Assembly: GCF_011758565.1 (NCBI RefSeq)
Contig: NZ_JAAMOX010000002.1
Coordinates: 124,001 to 188,000 of the forward strand
From: Lysinibacter cavernae
GTDB taxonomy: Bacteria > Actinomycetota > Actinomycetes > Actinomycetales > Microbacteriaceae
DNA: 64,000 nt
Direction: 5' to 3'
Shown here: in pieces, positions 1 through 8,706 of the stretch
How the letters are laid out: the number at the start of each line of letters is the position of its first letter
How positions within the stretch are numbered: the first letter of the stretch is position 1
Translations under genes and position numbers: made by a program
The notes under the pieces: model-generated
The model's input: the letters and a program-made list of their open reading frames with translations, nothing else
What the model was told of the DNA's origin: nothing
Databases searched by the model: none

Positions 1-582
1 ATGTTCGGGATGGCGCAACAGGGCCAAGCCCCGAAGGCCTTCACCAAGCTCACTCGCAACGGCGTGCCGTGGATGACGGTTCTTGCCATGGCCTGCGCGC
101 TGCTGGTCGGCGTACTCCTCAACTATCTCTACCCCGACACTGTTTTCTTCCTCATCGCAGCCCTCGCAACATTTGCAACCGTGCTCGTCTGGTTGATGAT
201 CCTCATCGCTCATGTCCGGATGAAACGCGAAATCGCTCGCGAACAGAAGCTGCCGTCAGAGTTCCCTGTTCCGCTCTGGCCTGCGGCCTCGTACGCCACG
301 ATCGCGTTTATTGTCTTTGTCATCGTCATGATCGGTGTTGTTGAGAGCACCAGGCCAGCCCTCCTTGTTGGCATCGGCTGGGTCATCGTGTTAGTTCTGA
401 GCTTCTTTGTCTTCCTCAAACCGACAGGCCGCAGTACGCCAACGCTCACCGATGAAACGGCGCCCATCCCAGTGATCGACAGGGCGATGCTTGGCAAGGC
501 GAAACGGATGCGCTCGGCATCGTCCCAAGCATCCAGCCAGGCTCCTGACCCCGAGCCCGAAACGGCGCTCGATCAGCACTAA
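1..582 (+). CDS. Amino-acid permease, C-terminal part (5' end outside window)
   Basis: This is the last 193 residues of an APC-superfamily amino-acid transporter. The opening stretch MFGMAQQGQAPK followed by TRNGVPW matches the cytoplasmic loop seen before the last transmembrane segments in CycA/AnsP-like permeases. Four hydrophobic segments follow (about residues 24-44, 47-69, 95-117 and 122-141), then a hydrophilic Ser/Pro/Glu-rich tail. The ATG at base 1 is inside the family's conserved region, so the gene very probably starts upstream of the window. Its stop overlaps the stop of the convergent TetR gene by two bases. The substrate cannot be named from this fragment. Confidence 0.85.
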   Translation: MFGMAQQGQAPKAFTKLTRNGVPWMTVLAMACALLVGVLLNYLYPDTVFFLIAALATFATVLVWLMILIAHVRMKREIAREQKLPSEFPVPLWPAASYATIAFIVFVIVMIGVVESTRPALLVGIGWVIVLVLSFFVFLKPTGRSTPTLTDETAPIPVIDRAMLGKAKRMRSASSQASSQAPDPEPETALDQH

Positions 583-1166
583 ATACGGAATGACCCTTGC
601 TCAAGCATGAGCAGGGCCCGGTCAACAACAGTTTGCGGTTGTTCGTCGCTGCTGTTCGCCCACCAGATCAGGGCGCCGATAGATGCAGCGACAATGAGCT
701 GCGAAAACACTTGGGGTTCAAGCGCGTTCGTTTCGAGGCCGTCCCGTTCAGCAATGTAAGCGGCGAGCGTCTGCTGGATAATTTCGAGGCGTTCAAGCCC
801 AAAGCTCATGAGCGCGGAATGGGAGCCAATGAGCTGCAGCCGTTGGCGCGTCACCTCAACAAGGTCTGGCGGAAACGTCACGGAGGCCACGTAGGCGTGC
901 CGAACGGACTCGGCGACGCTCTCGGACTCACCAAGCTGTTCGAGCGCTGCGTGCAGCCGCAGCGTCGCCTCGTTCATGCCGTCCCAGACGAGGTGGTTCT
1001 TTGATGGAAAATAGCGAAAAACGCTGCGCCGGCTCGTGCCAGCGGCTACCGCGATCTCGTCCATCGTGACGGCGTCAAACCCGTTGGCAACAAACAGCTC
1101 CATAGCGATTGCCGCAATCCGCTGCGGGTCGATTTCAACGGGTCGCCCCCTGCTCTCACGTGCCAT
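579..1166 (-). CDS. TetR-family transcriptional regulator
   Basis: The 195-residue protein has a typical TetR N-terminal DNA-binding domain (about residues 10-58). Its recognition helix region reads AGTSRRSVFRYFPSKN, a form common in actinobacterial TetR proteins. The C-terminal half is helical and variable, as expected for ligand binding, and the effector is unknown. The gene is convergent with the permease (overlapping stops) and divergent from the short-chain dehydrogenase at 1280, from which 113 bases separate it. That arrangement suggests it controls itself and the dehydrogenase; this is inference. Confidence 0.9.
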   Translation of the reverse strand: MARESRGRPVEIDPQRIAAIAMELFVANGFDAVTMDEIAVAAGTSRRSVFRYFPSKNHLVWDGMNEATLRLHAALEQLGESESVAESVRHAYVASVTFPPDLVEVTRQRLQLIGSHSALMSFGLERLEIIQQTLAAYIAERDGLETNALEPQVFSQLIVAASIGALIWWANSSDEQPQTVVDRALLMLEQGSFRI

Positions 1167-1207
1167 GAACCCAGCCTAACCACTCTGGGCTCACAGCAGA
1201 TGCACAT

Positions 1208-1228
1208 ATATGGCACCGAGTGCTAAAT
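1208..1228. promoter_or_regulatory. Imperfect palindrome, candidate TetR operator
   Basis: Arms ATATGGCAC and GTGCTAAAT flank a 3-base centre and match at 7 of 9 paired positions. The site lies in the 113-base gap between the divergent TetR gene and the dehydrogenase, where a TetR regulator would bind. Function is inferred from position and symmetry only. Confidence 0.4.
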
Positions 1229-1279
1229 TAGGAGCCTCAGGCCAACACGGATGTTCGGCCCGTCGCAAAGGAGAACAGC

Positions 1280-2035
1280 ATGACCATCACACCATCACGT
1301 TTCGACGGAAAAACGGCAATTGTGACCGGAGCCGGCTCGGGCATCGGGCGAGCAACCGCAACACGCCTCGCTCAGGAAGGCGCAAAGGTCATTGCGAGCG
1401 ACGTCGTAGCAGAGCGCCTCGAAGCACTCGCAACCGAACTTGCCGACTACAACGTCACCACGGTACTCGGAGACGTTTCAACCGAAGAAACCGCACAGGC
1501 CCTCGTCTCGGCTGCAGGCGGACGCGTTGATGTCCTCGCCAACATTGCTGGGATCATGGATGGATTCCTCCCAGGCGCAGAGGTCGACGACGCAACCTGG
1601 GAGCGTGTCTTCAACATCAACGTCAACTCCGTTATGCGCCTCAGCCGCGCCGTGCTGCCGCTCATGATCGAGCAGGGTAGCGGCGCCATCGTCAACGTCG
1701 CGTCAGAGGCAGGTCTCCGTGGCTCTGCAGCAGGCATCGCATACACCGCGTCAAAGCACGCCGTCATCGGCATGACAAAAAACAATGCCGTCATGTACGG
1801 GGGTAAAGGCATTCGCACAAACGCCGTTGCGCCAGGAGCGGTCATGACAAACATTGAGGCACCGATGAACTCGCAGCATGCCGCCCAGGTAGTTGGCCCA
1901 CTCATGCAGGTTGTTGTGCCAAAGCCGGCAGAGGCCGAGCGTCTTGCCGCAGCCATCACATGGCTGGCGAGCGAAGACTCTGCCAATGTCAACGGCGTTG
2001 TTCTGGCGAGCGACGGTGGCTGGTCGGCAATCTAA
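1280..2035 (+). CDS. Short-chain dehydrogenase/reductase
   Basis: The 251-residue protein is a classical SDR with a Rossmann fold. It shows the nucleotide-binding motif TGAGSGIG (about residues 16-23), NIAG at the usual NNAG position, the catalytic Ser in NVASEAG, and the YTASK active-site Tyr/Lys pair. Length is normal for the family and the ATG has a strong AAAGGAG ribosome-binding site 6 bases upstream. Cofactor preference (probably NAD(P)) and substrate are not visible. It is divergent from the TetR gene, its likely regulator. A hairpin follows its stop. Confidence 0.9.
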   Translation: MTITPSRFDGKTAIVTGAGSGIGRATATRLAQEGAKVIASDVVAERLEALATELADYNVTTVLGDVSTEETAQALVSAAGGRVDVLANIAGIMDGFLPGAEVDDATWERVFNINVNSVMRLSRAVLPLMIEQGSGAIVNVASEAGLRGSAAGIAYTASKHAVIGMTKNNAVMYGGKGIRTNAVAPGAVMTNIEAPMNSQHAAQVVGPLMQVVVPKPAEAERLAAAITWLASEDSANVNGVVLASDGGWSAI

Positions 2036-2044
2036 TTGCCAAGG

Positions 2045-2079
2045 GCGTTCGTGGGACCGATCAATCGGCCCACGAACGC
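2045..2079. terminator. Bidirectional hairpin between SDR and tsaD
   Basis: Arms GCGTTCGTGGG (2045-2055) and CCCACGAACGC (2069-2079) enclose a second perfect stem CCGAT/ATCGG, leaving a 2-base loop and one bulged A. It fills the gap between two convergent stops. There is no long T run, so the mechanism is uncertain. Confidence 0.65.
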
Positions 2080-3641
2080 TACATCACCTGGATGTCAGTG
2101 ACGGGAAGCGTCGAGTCGGCACCAAACGACAGGGTCGACGGCGCTCGGCCAGCCATCACTAGCTGTGCCCCAAGCGCCGCAATCATCGCGCCGTTATCGG
2201 TGCATAGGCTCAGAGGCGGGATGCGCAGCTCAACTCCGGCTGAGGCCGCGCGCTTGGTTGCGAGGTCGCGGACCCTGGCGTTCGCCACAACGCCGCCGCC
2301 AAGCAGCAGACGTGGCACCCCAAGATCGTTGCACGCGGCAATCGCTTTTGCGGTGAGGATGTCGGCGACAGCCTCACGGAAGCTCGCGGCCACATCCGCG
2401 ATGGGAACCGGTTCGCCCGCGTCCTGCAGTTTCTCGACGTAGCGCGCAACCGCGGTCTTCAGCCCTGAGAACGAGAAGTCGTAACGATGCTTCGCCATGT
2501 CTTTTGGCAAGCTCAGCCCGCGCGGGAAGCGGATAGCTTTTGGATTGCCCTCGGCAGCGACGCGGTCAATCTGCGGGCCACCCGGATACGGCAGCCCAAG
2601 CACACGAGCAACCTTGTCGAATGCTTCGCCGGCGGCATCGTCTATGGTCTCGCCGAGCAGCTCAACGTCACTCACCAGGTCGCGAACGAGCAGCAAGGAA
2701 GTGTGCCCGCCCGATACAAGAAGCGCAATCGTCGGAAATTCGAGCGGCTCGTGATCCTCACGCGAACGAAGCACATCCGCGCCAACATGTCCGACCAGGT
2801 GGTTCACGGCATACAGCGGTTTATCGAGAGACACCGCAAGCGCCTTTGCCGCGCTCACCCCGACCATCAGCGCACCGGAGAGGCCTGGACCGCTCGTTAC
2901 CGCGATCGCGTCGAGGTCTTCGTAGCGGATTCCGGCCTCGGCAAGCGCCTCATCGAGCGTCGGCTTGAGCGCCTCGACGTGCGCGCGTGCCGCAACTTCT
3001 GGGACAACGCCGCCATACCTGGCGTGCTCGTCCATGCTCGACGCGATGGCGTTTGCGAGCAGCTCGGTGCCTCGAACAATACCAATTCCGGTCTCGTCGC
3101 AGCTCGTCTCGATTCCGAGCACAAGGGGCGCGGCTGGAACCGCGCGAAGGGCCGCCTCTGCCTGCTGCGCGAGGTCTTCGTCGGCAGGAACGCTGTCAAG
3201 GTTGAGTCTCATCATCACCGCGTCAATGTTGTCTGGTTGGTAGTAGCCGGGCCTGATTCCAAGTCGTTCAAATCCAACGCTGGCGTACAGCCCCTCTGCC
3301 GTCGGATTATCAGCGCGAACCTCGAGAAAAACTTCCCTGGCACCGCGGTCGCGAGCTTCGTTGCAGAGGGTTGCGAGCATCCGTCGGCCGAGCCCCCTCC
3401 CACGATAATCGGGAAGCACAGCAATGGTTTGGATATCGCCCTCGCCCCCACCGCGGGCGCATAACAGTCCGGCGTAGCCAACGAGCCGGTCGCCATCAAC
3501 AAGAACGATGTAGCGACGGTGATCGGCCGAGAGTTCCTGCTGCATCGAGGCGCGAGACCAAGCCTCGCGGGCAAAGGTTGGCGTCTCGATTGCCATGATC
3601 CCATCGAGGTCGTCACCGGTTGCGTCGCGCAGTGTAATCAA
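2079..3641 (-). CDS. tsaD: RimI-TsaD fusion: N-acetyltransferase plus tRNA t6A transferase
   Basis: One 520-residue reading frame joins two enzymes. Residues 1 to about 147 are a GNAT domain of the RimI type (N-alpha-acetylation of ribosomal protein S18), with the acetyl-CoA loop RGRGLGRRM near residues 80-88. A 25-residue Ala/Glu-rich linker follows. From about residue 172 the protein is TsaD, which transfers threonylcarbamoyl to A37 of ANN-decoding tRNAs. It shows the GIETSCDET start, the metal ligands in NHLVGH (H281, H285), PYPGGP, and LGGGVVAN. The start overlaps the tsaB stop by four bases, so the two are translationally coupled. No internal start with a good ribosome-binding site was noticed at the junction. 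Confidence 0.93.
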   Translation of the reverse strand: MITLRDATGDDLDGIMAIETPTFAREAWSRASMQQELSADHRRYIVLVDGDRLVGYAGLLCARGGGEGDIQTIAVLPDYRGRGLGRRMLATLCNEARDRGAREVFLEVRADNPTAEGLYASVGFERLGIRPGYYQPDNIDAVMMRLNLDSVPADEDLAQQAEAALRAVPAAPLVLGIETSCDETGIGIVRGTELLANAIASSMDEHARYGGVVPEVAARAHVEALKPTLDEALAEAGIRYEDLDAIAVTSGPGLSGALMVGVSAAKALAVSLDKPLYAVNHLVGHVGADVLRSREDHEPLEFPTIALLVSGGHTSLLLVRDLVSDVELLGETIDDAAGEAFDKVARVLGLPYPGGPQIDRVAAEGNPKAIRFPRGLSLPKDMAKHRYDFSFSGLKTAVARYVEKLQDAGEPVPIADVAASFREAVADILTAKAIAACNDLGVPRLLLGGGVVANARVRDLATKRAASAGVELRIPPLSLCTDNGAMIAALGAQLVMAGRAPSTLSFGADSTLPVTDIQVM

Positions 3642-4267
3642 TTGGTCACCCGCTTTAGGCCGTTGGACGGGGTGACATCTGGCGACCGCAAATATAAGGC
3701 TTCGCCAGATTCGGGTTCGATATCAGCCGCTCGCATCCGCTCAGCCAATTCGATGAGGGACGACGCGCGCAGCCCGGTGCTATTCCCGTCGATCACTCGG
3801 ATGCCCGCTGGCAGGTCATCCGCTTTGCTCACCGTTGGACCGGAGATGCGCCTCCATTGCAGTCCCTCGTCCGGCGAGGGGACAGGAGAGTAGCGCGACC
3901 AGTAGACCTCGCGGCGCCTGGCATCCGTCACGACAACAACGTCTTCTGCGGACGCCGTATCGTATTCCTCGAGCGCAATCGCATCGTGGCTGACAAACGA
4001 GCGGACAGGTATGGCACGACCGGCGGCAAAGGCGTGAGCCGCCGCGATACCAACACGAAGCCCGGTAAACGGGCCGGGGCCAACTCCGCAAATGACCTCG
4101 GTGATATCCGCTGGCACGGCATTCGCCTGTGCGAGGGCCTCGGCAATGAGCGTACCAATCACCTCGGCGTGACGGAGAGGATCGGTTGAGACCGCATCAC
4201 AGGGCCTCCCATCTGCCGATACAACGCCGACACTGGTTCCGAGGGACGTATCAATAGCAAGCAGCAC
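3638..4267 (-). CDS. tsaB: tRNA t6A biosynthesis protein TsaB
   Basis: The 209-residue protein is the catalytically inactive TsaD paralogue that dimerises with TsaD in the threonylcarbamoyl transfer complex. It starts LLAIDTSLG and has the family motif [13 protein letters not shown] near residues 62-74 and DARRREVYW. The start is a GTG at 4265-4267; AAGG lies immediately in front of it, too close for an ordinary ribosome-binding site. The stop overlaps the start of the RimI-TsaD gene. Its usual upstream neighbour tsaE is 7.2 kb away (11511-12011). Confidence 0.93.
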   Translation of the reverse strand: MLLAIDTSLGTSVGVVSADGRPCDAVSTDPLRHAEVIGTLIAEALAQANAVPADITEVICGVGPGPFTGLRVGIAAAHAFAAGRAIPVRSFVSHDAIALEEYDTASAEDVVVVTDARRREVYWSRYSPVPSPDEGLQWRRISGPTVSKADDLPAGIRVIDGNSTGLRASSLIELAERMRAADIEPESGEALYLRSPDVTPSNGLKRVTN

Positions 4268-4316
4268 CCTTCAAGGGTACTCGCTTGTGGCACGCGGCCG
4301 CGCCCGACCGCCAGCT

Positions 4317-4342
4317 GTGGGGTGCGACCGTTCGCACCCCAC
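4317..4342. terminator. Hairpin after the ABC transporter operon
   Basis: Arms GTGGGGTGCG (4317-4326) and CGCACCCCAC (4333-4342) form a perfect 10-bp stem with a 6-base loop. It lies between the permease stop (4354) and tsaB (4267). It probably separates the accessory operon from tsaB-rimI-tsaD. There is no T run. Confidence 0.55.
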
Positions 4343-4353
4343 GTTGGGACGGG

Positions 4354-5568
4354 CTAGGCGCTCAGCGCGGCCGTCGGAGAAGTTCGCGAGGCACGGATGG
4401 CCGGAAGCACTCCTGCCACCGCCCCAACCAACATGGTGACAATCACGCCTGCGGCCAAAACGGCCGGCGGGATGGCGACGGGCCACCCGTTGCCGTTTGC
4501 CACAACCGCGGTAATCCCTAGCCCAAGCAGTGAACCGGCAAGACCTCCATAGGCCGAGAGCAATACGGCCTCACTGAGAAATTGCAGCCGGATATGGCTC
4601 CTGGTCGCGCCGAGGGAGCGGCGAAGGCCAATCTCCCGACGCCGCTCAAGGACTGATATCACCATGGTGTTCGCGACGCCGATGCCGCCAACAAGTAGCG
4701 CGATCGATCCGACCCCAACAAGCAGACCGGTAAACGCTTGGTCAACCGTGTTTTGTGCGGCAAGGGCGTCGGAAGGTCGACTGACCTCAACCTCTGTTGG
4801 GGCTTGCGGGTTTACCGTTGCCGGAAGCACGTTACGAACCTTCGTGACGGCATCCTCGTCAGACTTTTCGTACAGCGTGGTGGGAGAGCCGTCGAAGCCG
4901 AACAGAGTCGTCGCGGCGTTGATACCAATCAGTGCTGAGCTATCCAGCTCTGGTGCAAGAAATGATGGGTTGAGGATCCCGACGACAATAAACGAGCGAT
5001 CGCCAAGCCAGACAGCACTGCCGATCTCGCTGATACCTAACCGTTCTGCCGCGGCCGAGCCGAGCACAACTGTTGGCAGTTTTGCCGTCGACTCGTTGAG
5101 CCATGCCCCGCGTTTGACGCTGCTGCCGGTCGCTTCGAGCAGGTCAACGTCCGCCGCGCGAACGCCAAGGCCTGCGGTGGCTCCTTGATCAACAAAGGCG
5201 TTGCGATACACGTGAATTTTATCCATAAGGGCGGTTGAGCTTGCCGCTTGCACTCCGTCTATGCGCCTGACGCGCTCGACCGCTTCTGGAGGAAGCGTTG
5301 CGTCTTCGCCGAACATAGTATTTCCGGCGCTGACGGTGAGCACATTGGTACCAAGGGCGGCAAGCTTTTCTCGCACGAGCGCCTCACTGGATGTGGCGAT
5401 GCCGATTACGGCGACCATCGCCGCGATCCCGATAGCGATACCAAGCGACGAAAGAATCGCCCGCAGCGGGTGCGCCCGTGACCCGTGAAAGCTCAGGGCG
5501 ATCAGGTCGTTCGTTCTGAGCCGCGAGCGCAACAGACCAGACGCGCGAGATTGTTCCGCTCCGCTCAC
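4354..5568 (-). CDS. MacB/FtsX-type ABC transporter permease
   Basis: The 404-residue protein has one transmembrane segment near residues 38-62 ([18 protein letters not shown]), an extracytoplasmic domain of about 200 residues, and three C-terminal transmembrane segments (about 280-305, 330-355, 365-390). This is the FtsX/MacB layout. The motif [19 protein letters not shown] just after the second segment is the family coupling region. It overlaps the ATPase gene by four bases. Such permeases usually act by mechanotransmission on lipoproteins, peptides or lipids rather than forming a channel. The substrate is not predictable here. Confidence 0.9.
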   Translation of the reverse strand: MSGAEQSRASGLLRSRLRTNDLIALSFHGSRAHPLRAILSSLGIAIGIAAMVAVIGIATSSEALVREKLAALGTNVLTVSAGNTMFGEDATLPPEAVERVRRIDGVQAASSTALMDKIHVYRNAFVDQGATAGLGVRAADVDLLEATGSSVKRGAWLNESTAKLPTVVLGSAAAERLGISEIGSAVWLGDRSFIVVGILNPSFLAPELDSSALIGINAATTLFGFDGSPTTLYEKSDEDAVTKVRNVLPATVNPQAPTEVEVSRPSDALAAQNTVDQAFTGLLVGVGSIALLVGGIGVANTMVISVLERRREIGLRRSLGATRSHIRLQFLSEAVLLSAYGGLAGSLLGLGITAVVANGNGWPVAIPPAVLAAGVIVTMLVGAVAGVLPAIRASRTSPTAALSA

Positions 5569-6269
5569 GAGGCCACCCCCTCAAGAATGACGCGTGGCTT
5601 GCTGTCACGGATGAGCTCGCCGTCGCGGATTTCGATCTGTCTCGGCATCCGCGAGGCGAGGTCGTTGTCATGGGTGATGACAATCACGGTTGTGCCAGCC
5701 GCGTTGAGCTCATTCAGGAGCTGCATGATGCCCTCACCCGACGCCGTATCGAGGCTGCCTGTTGGTTCGTCAGCAAGCAACAGCGGCGGCTCTCCGATGA
5801 CCGCCCGTGCGATTGCAACGCGCTGGCGTTCGCCGCCAGACAGCTCCTTTGGTTTATGACCGATGCGGTGGCCGAGTCCAACACGGTCAAGGGCGTTCCC
5901 AGCCCGTTCCCTTCGCTGCTTGCGCGAGACACCGCTGTACAACAACCCGGTAGCCACATTGTCGAGCGCTGTCACTCCCTCCGCGAGGTGAAACTGTTGA
6001 AAGACAAACCCGATCGTGAACGCGCGGAGCGCAGAAAGCTCAGCATCCTTCAACACGTCCACGTCCCGCCCATCGATCCGTACCCTGCCAGCCGATGGCC
6101 GATCAAGCGTGCCCATCACGTTCAGCAACGTCGATTTGCCGGAGCCGCTCGGCCCAACGATTGCGGCCATCTCTCCCCTGTCGACGCTGAGGTCGATGTT
6201 GCGCAGCGCCACGGTTGGCGGAGAACCGTAGCTTCGCGATACTGAGGCCAAGTCAATGAGCGCGCTCAT
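5565..6269 (-). CDS. ABC transporter ATP-binding protein (MacB/LolD type)
   Basis: The 234-residue ATPase shows Walker [10 protein letters not shown] (39-47), Q-loop region FVFQQFHL, signature [14 protein letters not shown], Walker [13 protein letters not shown], and the switch His in VITHD. It belongs to the MacB/LolD/FtsE group by sequence pattern and partners. Its start overlaps the adaptor stop and its stop overlaps the permease start, each by four bases, so the three form a tightly coupled operon. Confidence 0.93.
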   Translation of the reverse strand: MSALIDLASVSRSYGSPPTVALRNIDLSVDRGEMAAIVGPSGSGKSTLLNVMGTLDRPSAGRVRIDGRDVDVLKDAELSALRAFTIGFVFQQFHLAEGVTALDNVATGLLYSGVSRKQRRERAGNALDRVGLGHRIGHKPKELSGGERQRVAIARAVIGEPPLLLADEPTGSLDTASGEGIMQLLNELNAAGTTVIVITHDNDLASRMPRQIEIRDGELIRDSKPRVILEGVAS

Positions 6270-7348
6270 TCTGCGACCACCACGGTATCGCCCTCGGCAA
6301 GATCCCCACCAACGACCTCAACCTGCCCATCAGCAAACGCCCCAAGCTCAACCGGAACCGTCGCCGTTTTCCGCTTCGTTCCGGTACCCGTGACCCGCTC
6401 AACCGCAAACCCGCCGCCAGGCTGGGCCAGCAGCGCCGTCACCGGAAGGATTAGGGCATCGTCTCGTTTGACCTGGGTCAGCACTGCCGTCACCGTGATG
6501 TTATTCAGCGCGGCAACGATGGCGGCGTCGTCTGGCCGCACTTGGATCGGAATTTTGAGCGTCTTACCGCCCATCGGCGTCTCCTCTTCAACAGGCGACC
6601 CAACGCTCTCGATGGTTCCCGTTGTTTGGGTTCCGTCAGGCAGCTGGAGGCTCACGGAGGCTCCAACGACGGCAAGCTCGCTCTGCGCCGTCTCGATTGA
6701 AGCGCTCACCCGCTTGTCCGTGTTCGTCACCGTCATGAGCTCTGGGCCGGCTTGATCGCCAGCCGCAGCAACGTGGTCCGTTACCCGGACGTCCGAGGGC
6801 ACAAAGAGGATGTCACCAACTGCGATCGTTCCGGTTTGTTCGAGACCAATCGATTTTTGCCAGGCCTTAATTGCTGCCGTTGTGAGCCAGTTGAACGTTT
6901 CACCCGGCGTGCCGTCCAAAAAACCCAGATCAAGCAGGTTCTGCTCGAGCTGTTGCACGTCGGGCCCGTCGGTCATGCCCTGCTCAAATGAACGCCAGGC
7001 GGGAAGCGTTCCCCTGAACAACACAACTGGCTCGTTATCGATGTAAAACAGGGCCTGCCCTTGCGCCAGTACGCTTCCAATATCGGGAAGCCAGGTGACC
7101 GTCCCCTGTTTGCTTGAGCCAATCTTTCGAGCGTTGGTGAACGCGAGTTTTCCTTTGGCCCGAACCCGTTCGGTGAGCTCGCCCCGACTCACGGATGCTG
7201 TTGTCACCTCAACGTCAGGCTTTGTTGCTTCTGCGGGGGCCGGTGGCCTGCTCAACATGATGCCCGCAACAACGGCACCAACAAGAACGAAAGCGCCGAG
7301 GCCAATCAGCAGCGGCCTCGATCGTTTGCGAGTTTCCGAAGTCATCAC
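6266..7348 (-). CDS. Membrane-anchored periplasmic adaptor with peptidoglycan-binding domain
   Basis: The 360-residue protein begins with a short basic cytoplasmic tail and one transmembrane anchor (about residues 13-32). An extracytoplasmic HlyD/RND-adaptor-like region follows. Inserted near residues 125-190 is a PG_binding_1-like repeat with [14 protein letters not shown] and [11 protein letters not shown]. The C-terminal half has beta-barrel adaptor features ([11 protein letters not shown], then a domain ending GDTVVVAE). In Gram-positive MacB-like systems such adaptors link the permease to the wall; this role is inferred. It lies between the lipoprotein and the ATPase, with ATGA overlaps on both sides. 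Confidence 0.87.
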   Translation of the reverse strand: MMTSETRKRSRPLLIGLGAFVLVGAVVAGIMLSRPPAPAEATKPDVEVTTASVSRGELTERVRAKGKLAFTNARKIGSSKQGTVTWLPDIGSVLAQGQALFYIDNEPVVLFRGTLPAWRSFEQGMTDGPDVQQLEQNLLDLGFLDGTPGETFNWLTTAAIKAWQKSIGLEQTGTIAVGDILFVPSDVRVTDHVAAAGDQAGPELMTVTNTDKRVSASIETAQSELAVVGASVSLQLPDGTQTTGTIESVGSPVEEETPMGGKTLKIPIQVRPDDAAIVAALNNITVTAVLTQVKRDDALILPVTALLAQPGGGFAVERVTGTGTKRKTATVPVELGAFADGQVEVVGGDLAEGDTVVVAE

Positions 7349-7875
7349 TTGCTCATCTTCATTTCGGGAAGGCCGGCTTCCTTATTGCACCGATCAAGAT
7401 CGGCAGGGGCAAAGTCGTCAGCGCTTGTCGCAGCCATACCCATCGTCCCGCCCTCGCTAAAAACAGGGTCTGGATAGTCGTACCCGGCTTCCCGCATGCA
7501 CTTTGCAAAAGCAAGCATGGAGGTCTTCATTTCTTCCTCATCCATGCCTCCTTCTTGCACTGGCGGCTTTCCGACCTCGTCAAGGCAGGTCTTACTCGCC
7601 TGCTCGTACGCTTCAAAATCCATGTCGCCGTCCATGACACGAGTGCTGGAGGTACCGCTTCCGTCAACAGCTTGGACCTCGGGCATATCAACGCCCTCCG
7701 CTTTCATACACTTGGTGAACTTCACGTTCCACGCGTTGAACTCCGAGTTGCTATCGCCGCTCTTCAGCTCGCCGTCGGCGTCGCTATCGCCAGTAACAGG
7801 CGAGCAGGCCGAGACGCCAATGAGGAAGACGATGCTGGCAAGCGCCACGCCCAGACGGGACAGTGTTGATTTCAT
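7345..7875 (-). CDS. Lipoprotein with two Cys-Met repeats, first gene of the ABC operon
   Basis: I start this gene at the ATG at 7875, which has AAAGGT at the right distance. It begins with a lipoprotein signal peptide ending GVSAC (lipid-modified Cys24). The mature part carries two copies of a similar motif, FTKCMKAEGVDMPE and FAKCMREAGYDYPD, each followed later by another Cys (SKTCLDEVG, LDRCNKEAG). The four cysteines could form two disulphides. Proteins with this CM(K/R)-x-x-G-x-x-x-P pattern often accompany MacB-like transporters in actinobacteria, as I recall; no function is established to my knowledge. Its stop overlaps the adaptor start. Confidence 0.8.
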   Translation of the reverse strand: MKSTLSRLGVALASIVFLIGVSACSPVTGDSDADGELKSGDSNSEFNAWNVKFTKCMKAEGVDMPEVQAVDGSGTSSTRVMDGDMDFEAYEQASKTCLDEVGKPPVQEGGMDEEEMKTSMLAFAKCMREAGYDYPDPVFSEGGTMGMAATSADDFAPADLDRCNKEAGLPEMKMSK

Positions 7876-7948
7876 GAGATGACCTTTCGCTCTATCCACC
7901 GGTTGTCGATGGATGTCTCTAGCTCACCAAAGCGCCGGTTGCGAGCAG

Positions 7949-7966
7949 GTAAAGGGTTCTCTTTAC
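7949..7966. promoter_or_regulatory. Inverted repeat in the divergent lipoprotein/response-regulator gap
   Basis: GTAAAG and CTTTAC are perfect arms around a 6-base centre, in the 162-base gap between the divergent lipoprotein and response-regulator genes. It is a candidate binding site for the adjacent regulator; this is position-based inference. Confidence 0.3.
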
Positions 7967-8037
7967 GTTTCTTTTATGCTCGGCATGTTTCACTGGGTAC
8001 AGATCATCTGGGGAACAGCATCAATCGAAGGGCAGCA

Positions 8038-8706
8038 GTGCGCGTACTTATTGTGGAAGACGAGGCCTATCTGGCCGACGCCATCCGGTCGGCGCTCCGC
8101 CTCGAAGCAATCTCGGCAGATATCGTTGGCGATGGGAATGACGCGCTGAGCGCGGTTGAGGTCAACGAGTACGACGTTATTTTGCTCGACCGAGACATTC
8201 CGGGAACGCACGGCGACGACGTCTGCAAGCAGCTCGCCACAAGGCCGTGTCGCCCTGCGATCCTCATGCTCACCGCTGCGCGGCTGCTTCGGGACAGAGT
8301 CGGTGGATTAGAACTTGGTGCCGACGACTACCTCTCAAAGCCGTTTGAGTTTCCCGAACTCATCGCGAGGCTGAGGGCCCTCACCCGGCGTCAGTTCACG
8401 GCGTTGCCGCCGGTTCTGGCGATGAACGGCATCCAGCTTGATCCGTTCAGGCGCGAAGTCTTCCGCGAGGGTCGCTATGTGAACCTCACCCGCAAAGAAT
8501 TCTCGGTGCTCGAAGTCTTGCTACGAGCGGAAGGCGGGGTTGTCAGCGCGGAGACCCTGCTTGAGAAGGCATGGGATGAAAACGCAAACCCCTTTACCAA
8601 CTCAGTAAAGGTCACCATCAGCACACTGCGGAGAAAACTCGACGAGCCGTGGGTCATCAAAACCGTTGCGGGAGTTGGCTATGCAATTGAACAAGAAACT
8701 CGCTGA
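8038..8706 (+). CDS. OmpR-family response regulator
   Basis: The best start is the GTG at 8038, giving a 222-residue protein that begins MRVLIVEDEAYLAD, the usual receiver start. A longer frame upstream has no homologous sequence. The receiver has the phosphoacceptor Asp51 in LLDRDIP, Thr79 and Lys101 (YLSKPFEF). The C-terminal winged helix (about 130-220) contains LTRKEFSVLEVLL and VTISTLRRKL, typical of OmpR/PhoB. It overlaps the kinase gene by 26 bases and is divergent from the lipoprotein-ABC operon, its likely target. Confidence 0.9.
   Translation: MRVLIVEDEAYLADAIRSALRLEAISADIVGDGNDALSAVEVNEYDVILLDRDIPGTHGDDVCKQLATRPCRPAILMLTAARLLRDRVGGLELGADDYLSKPFEFPELIARLRALTRRQFTALPPVLAMNGIQLDPFRREVFREGRYVNLTRKEFSVLEVLLRAEGGVVSAETLLEKAWDENANPFTNSVKVTISTLRRKLDEPWVIKTVAGVGYAIEQETR

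Noticed and set aside
1219-1228. GAGTGCTAA resembling half of a CIRCE (HrcA) element
   Set aside because: The matching TTAGCACTC half nine bases upstream is absent; the TetR-type palindrome explains the symmetry better.
2487-3464. 325-residue open frame on the plus strand
   Set aside because: It is antisense to the rimI-tsaD fusion and shows no domain.
7879-8037. N-terminal extension of the response regulator
   Set aside because: The extra 53 residues precede the normal receiver start and lie in the divergent promoter region.
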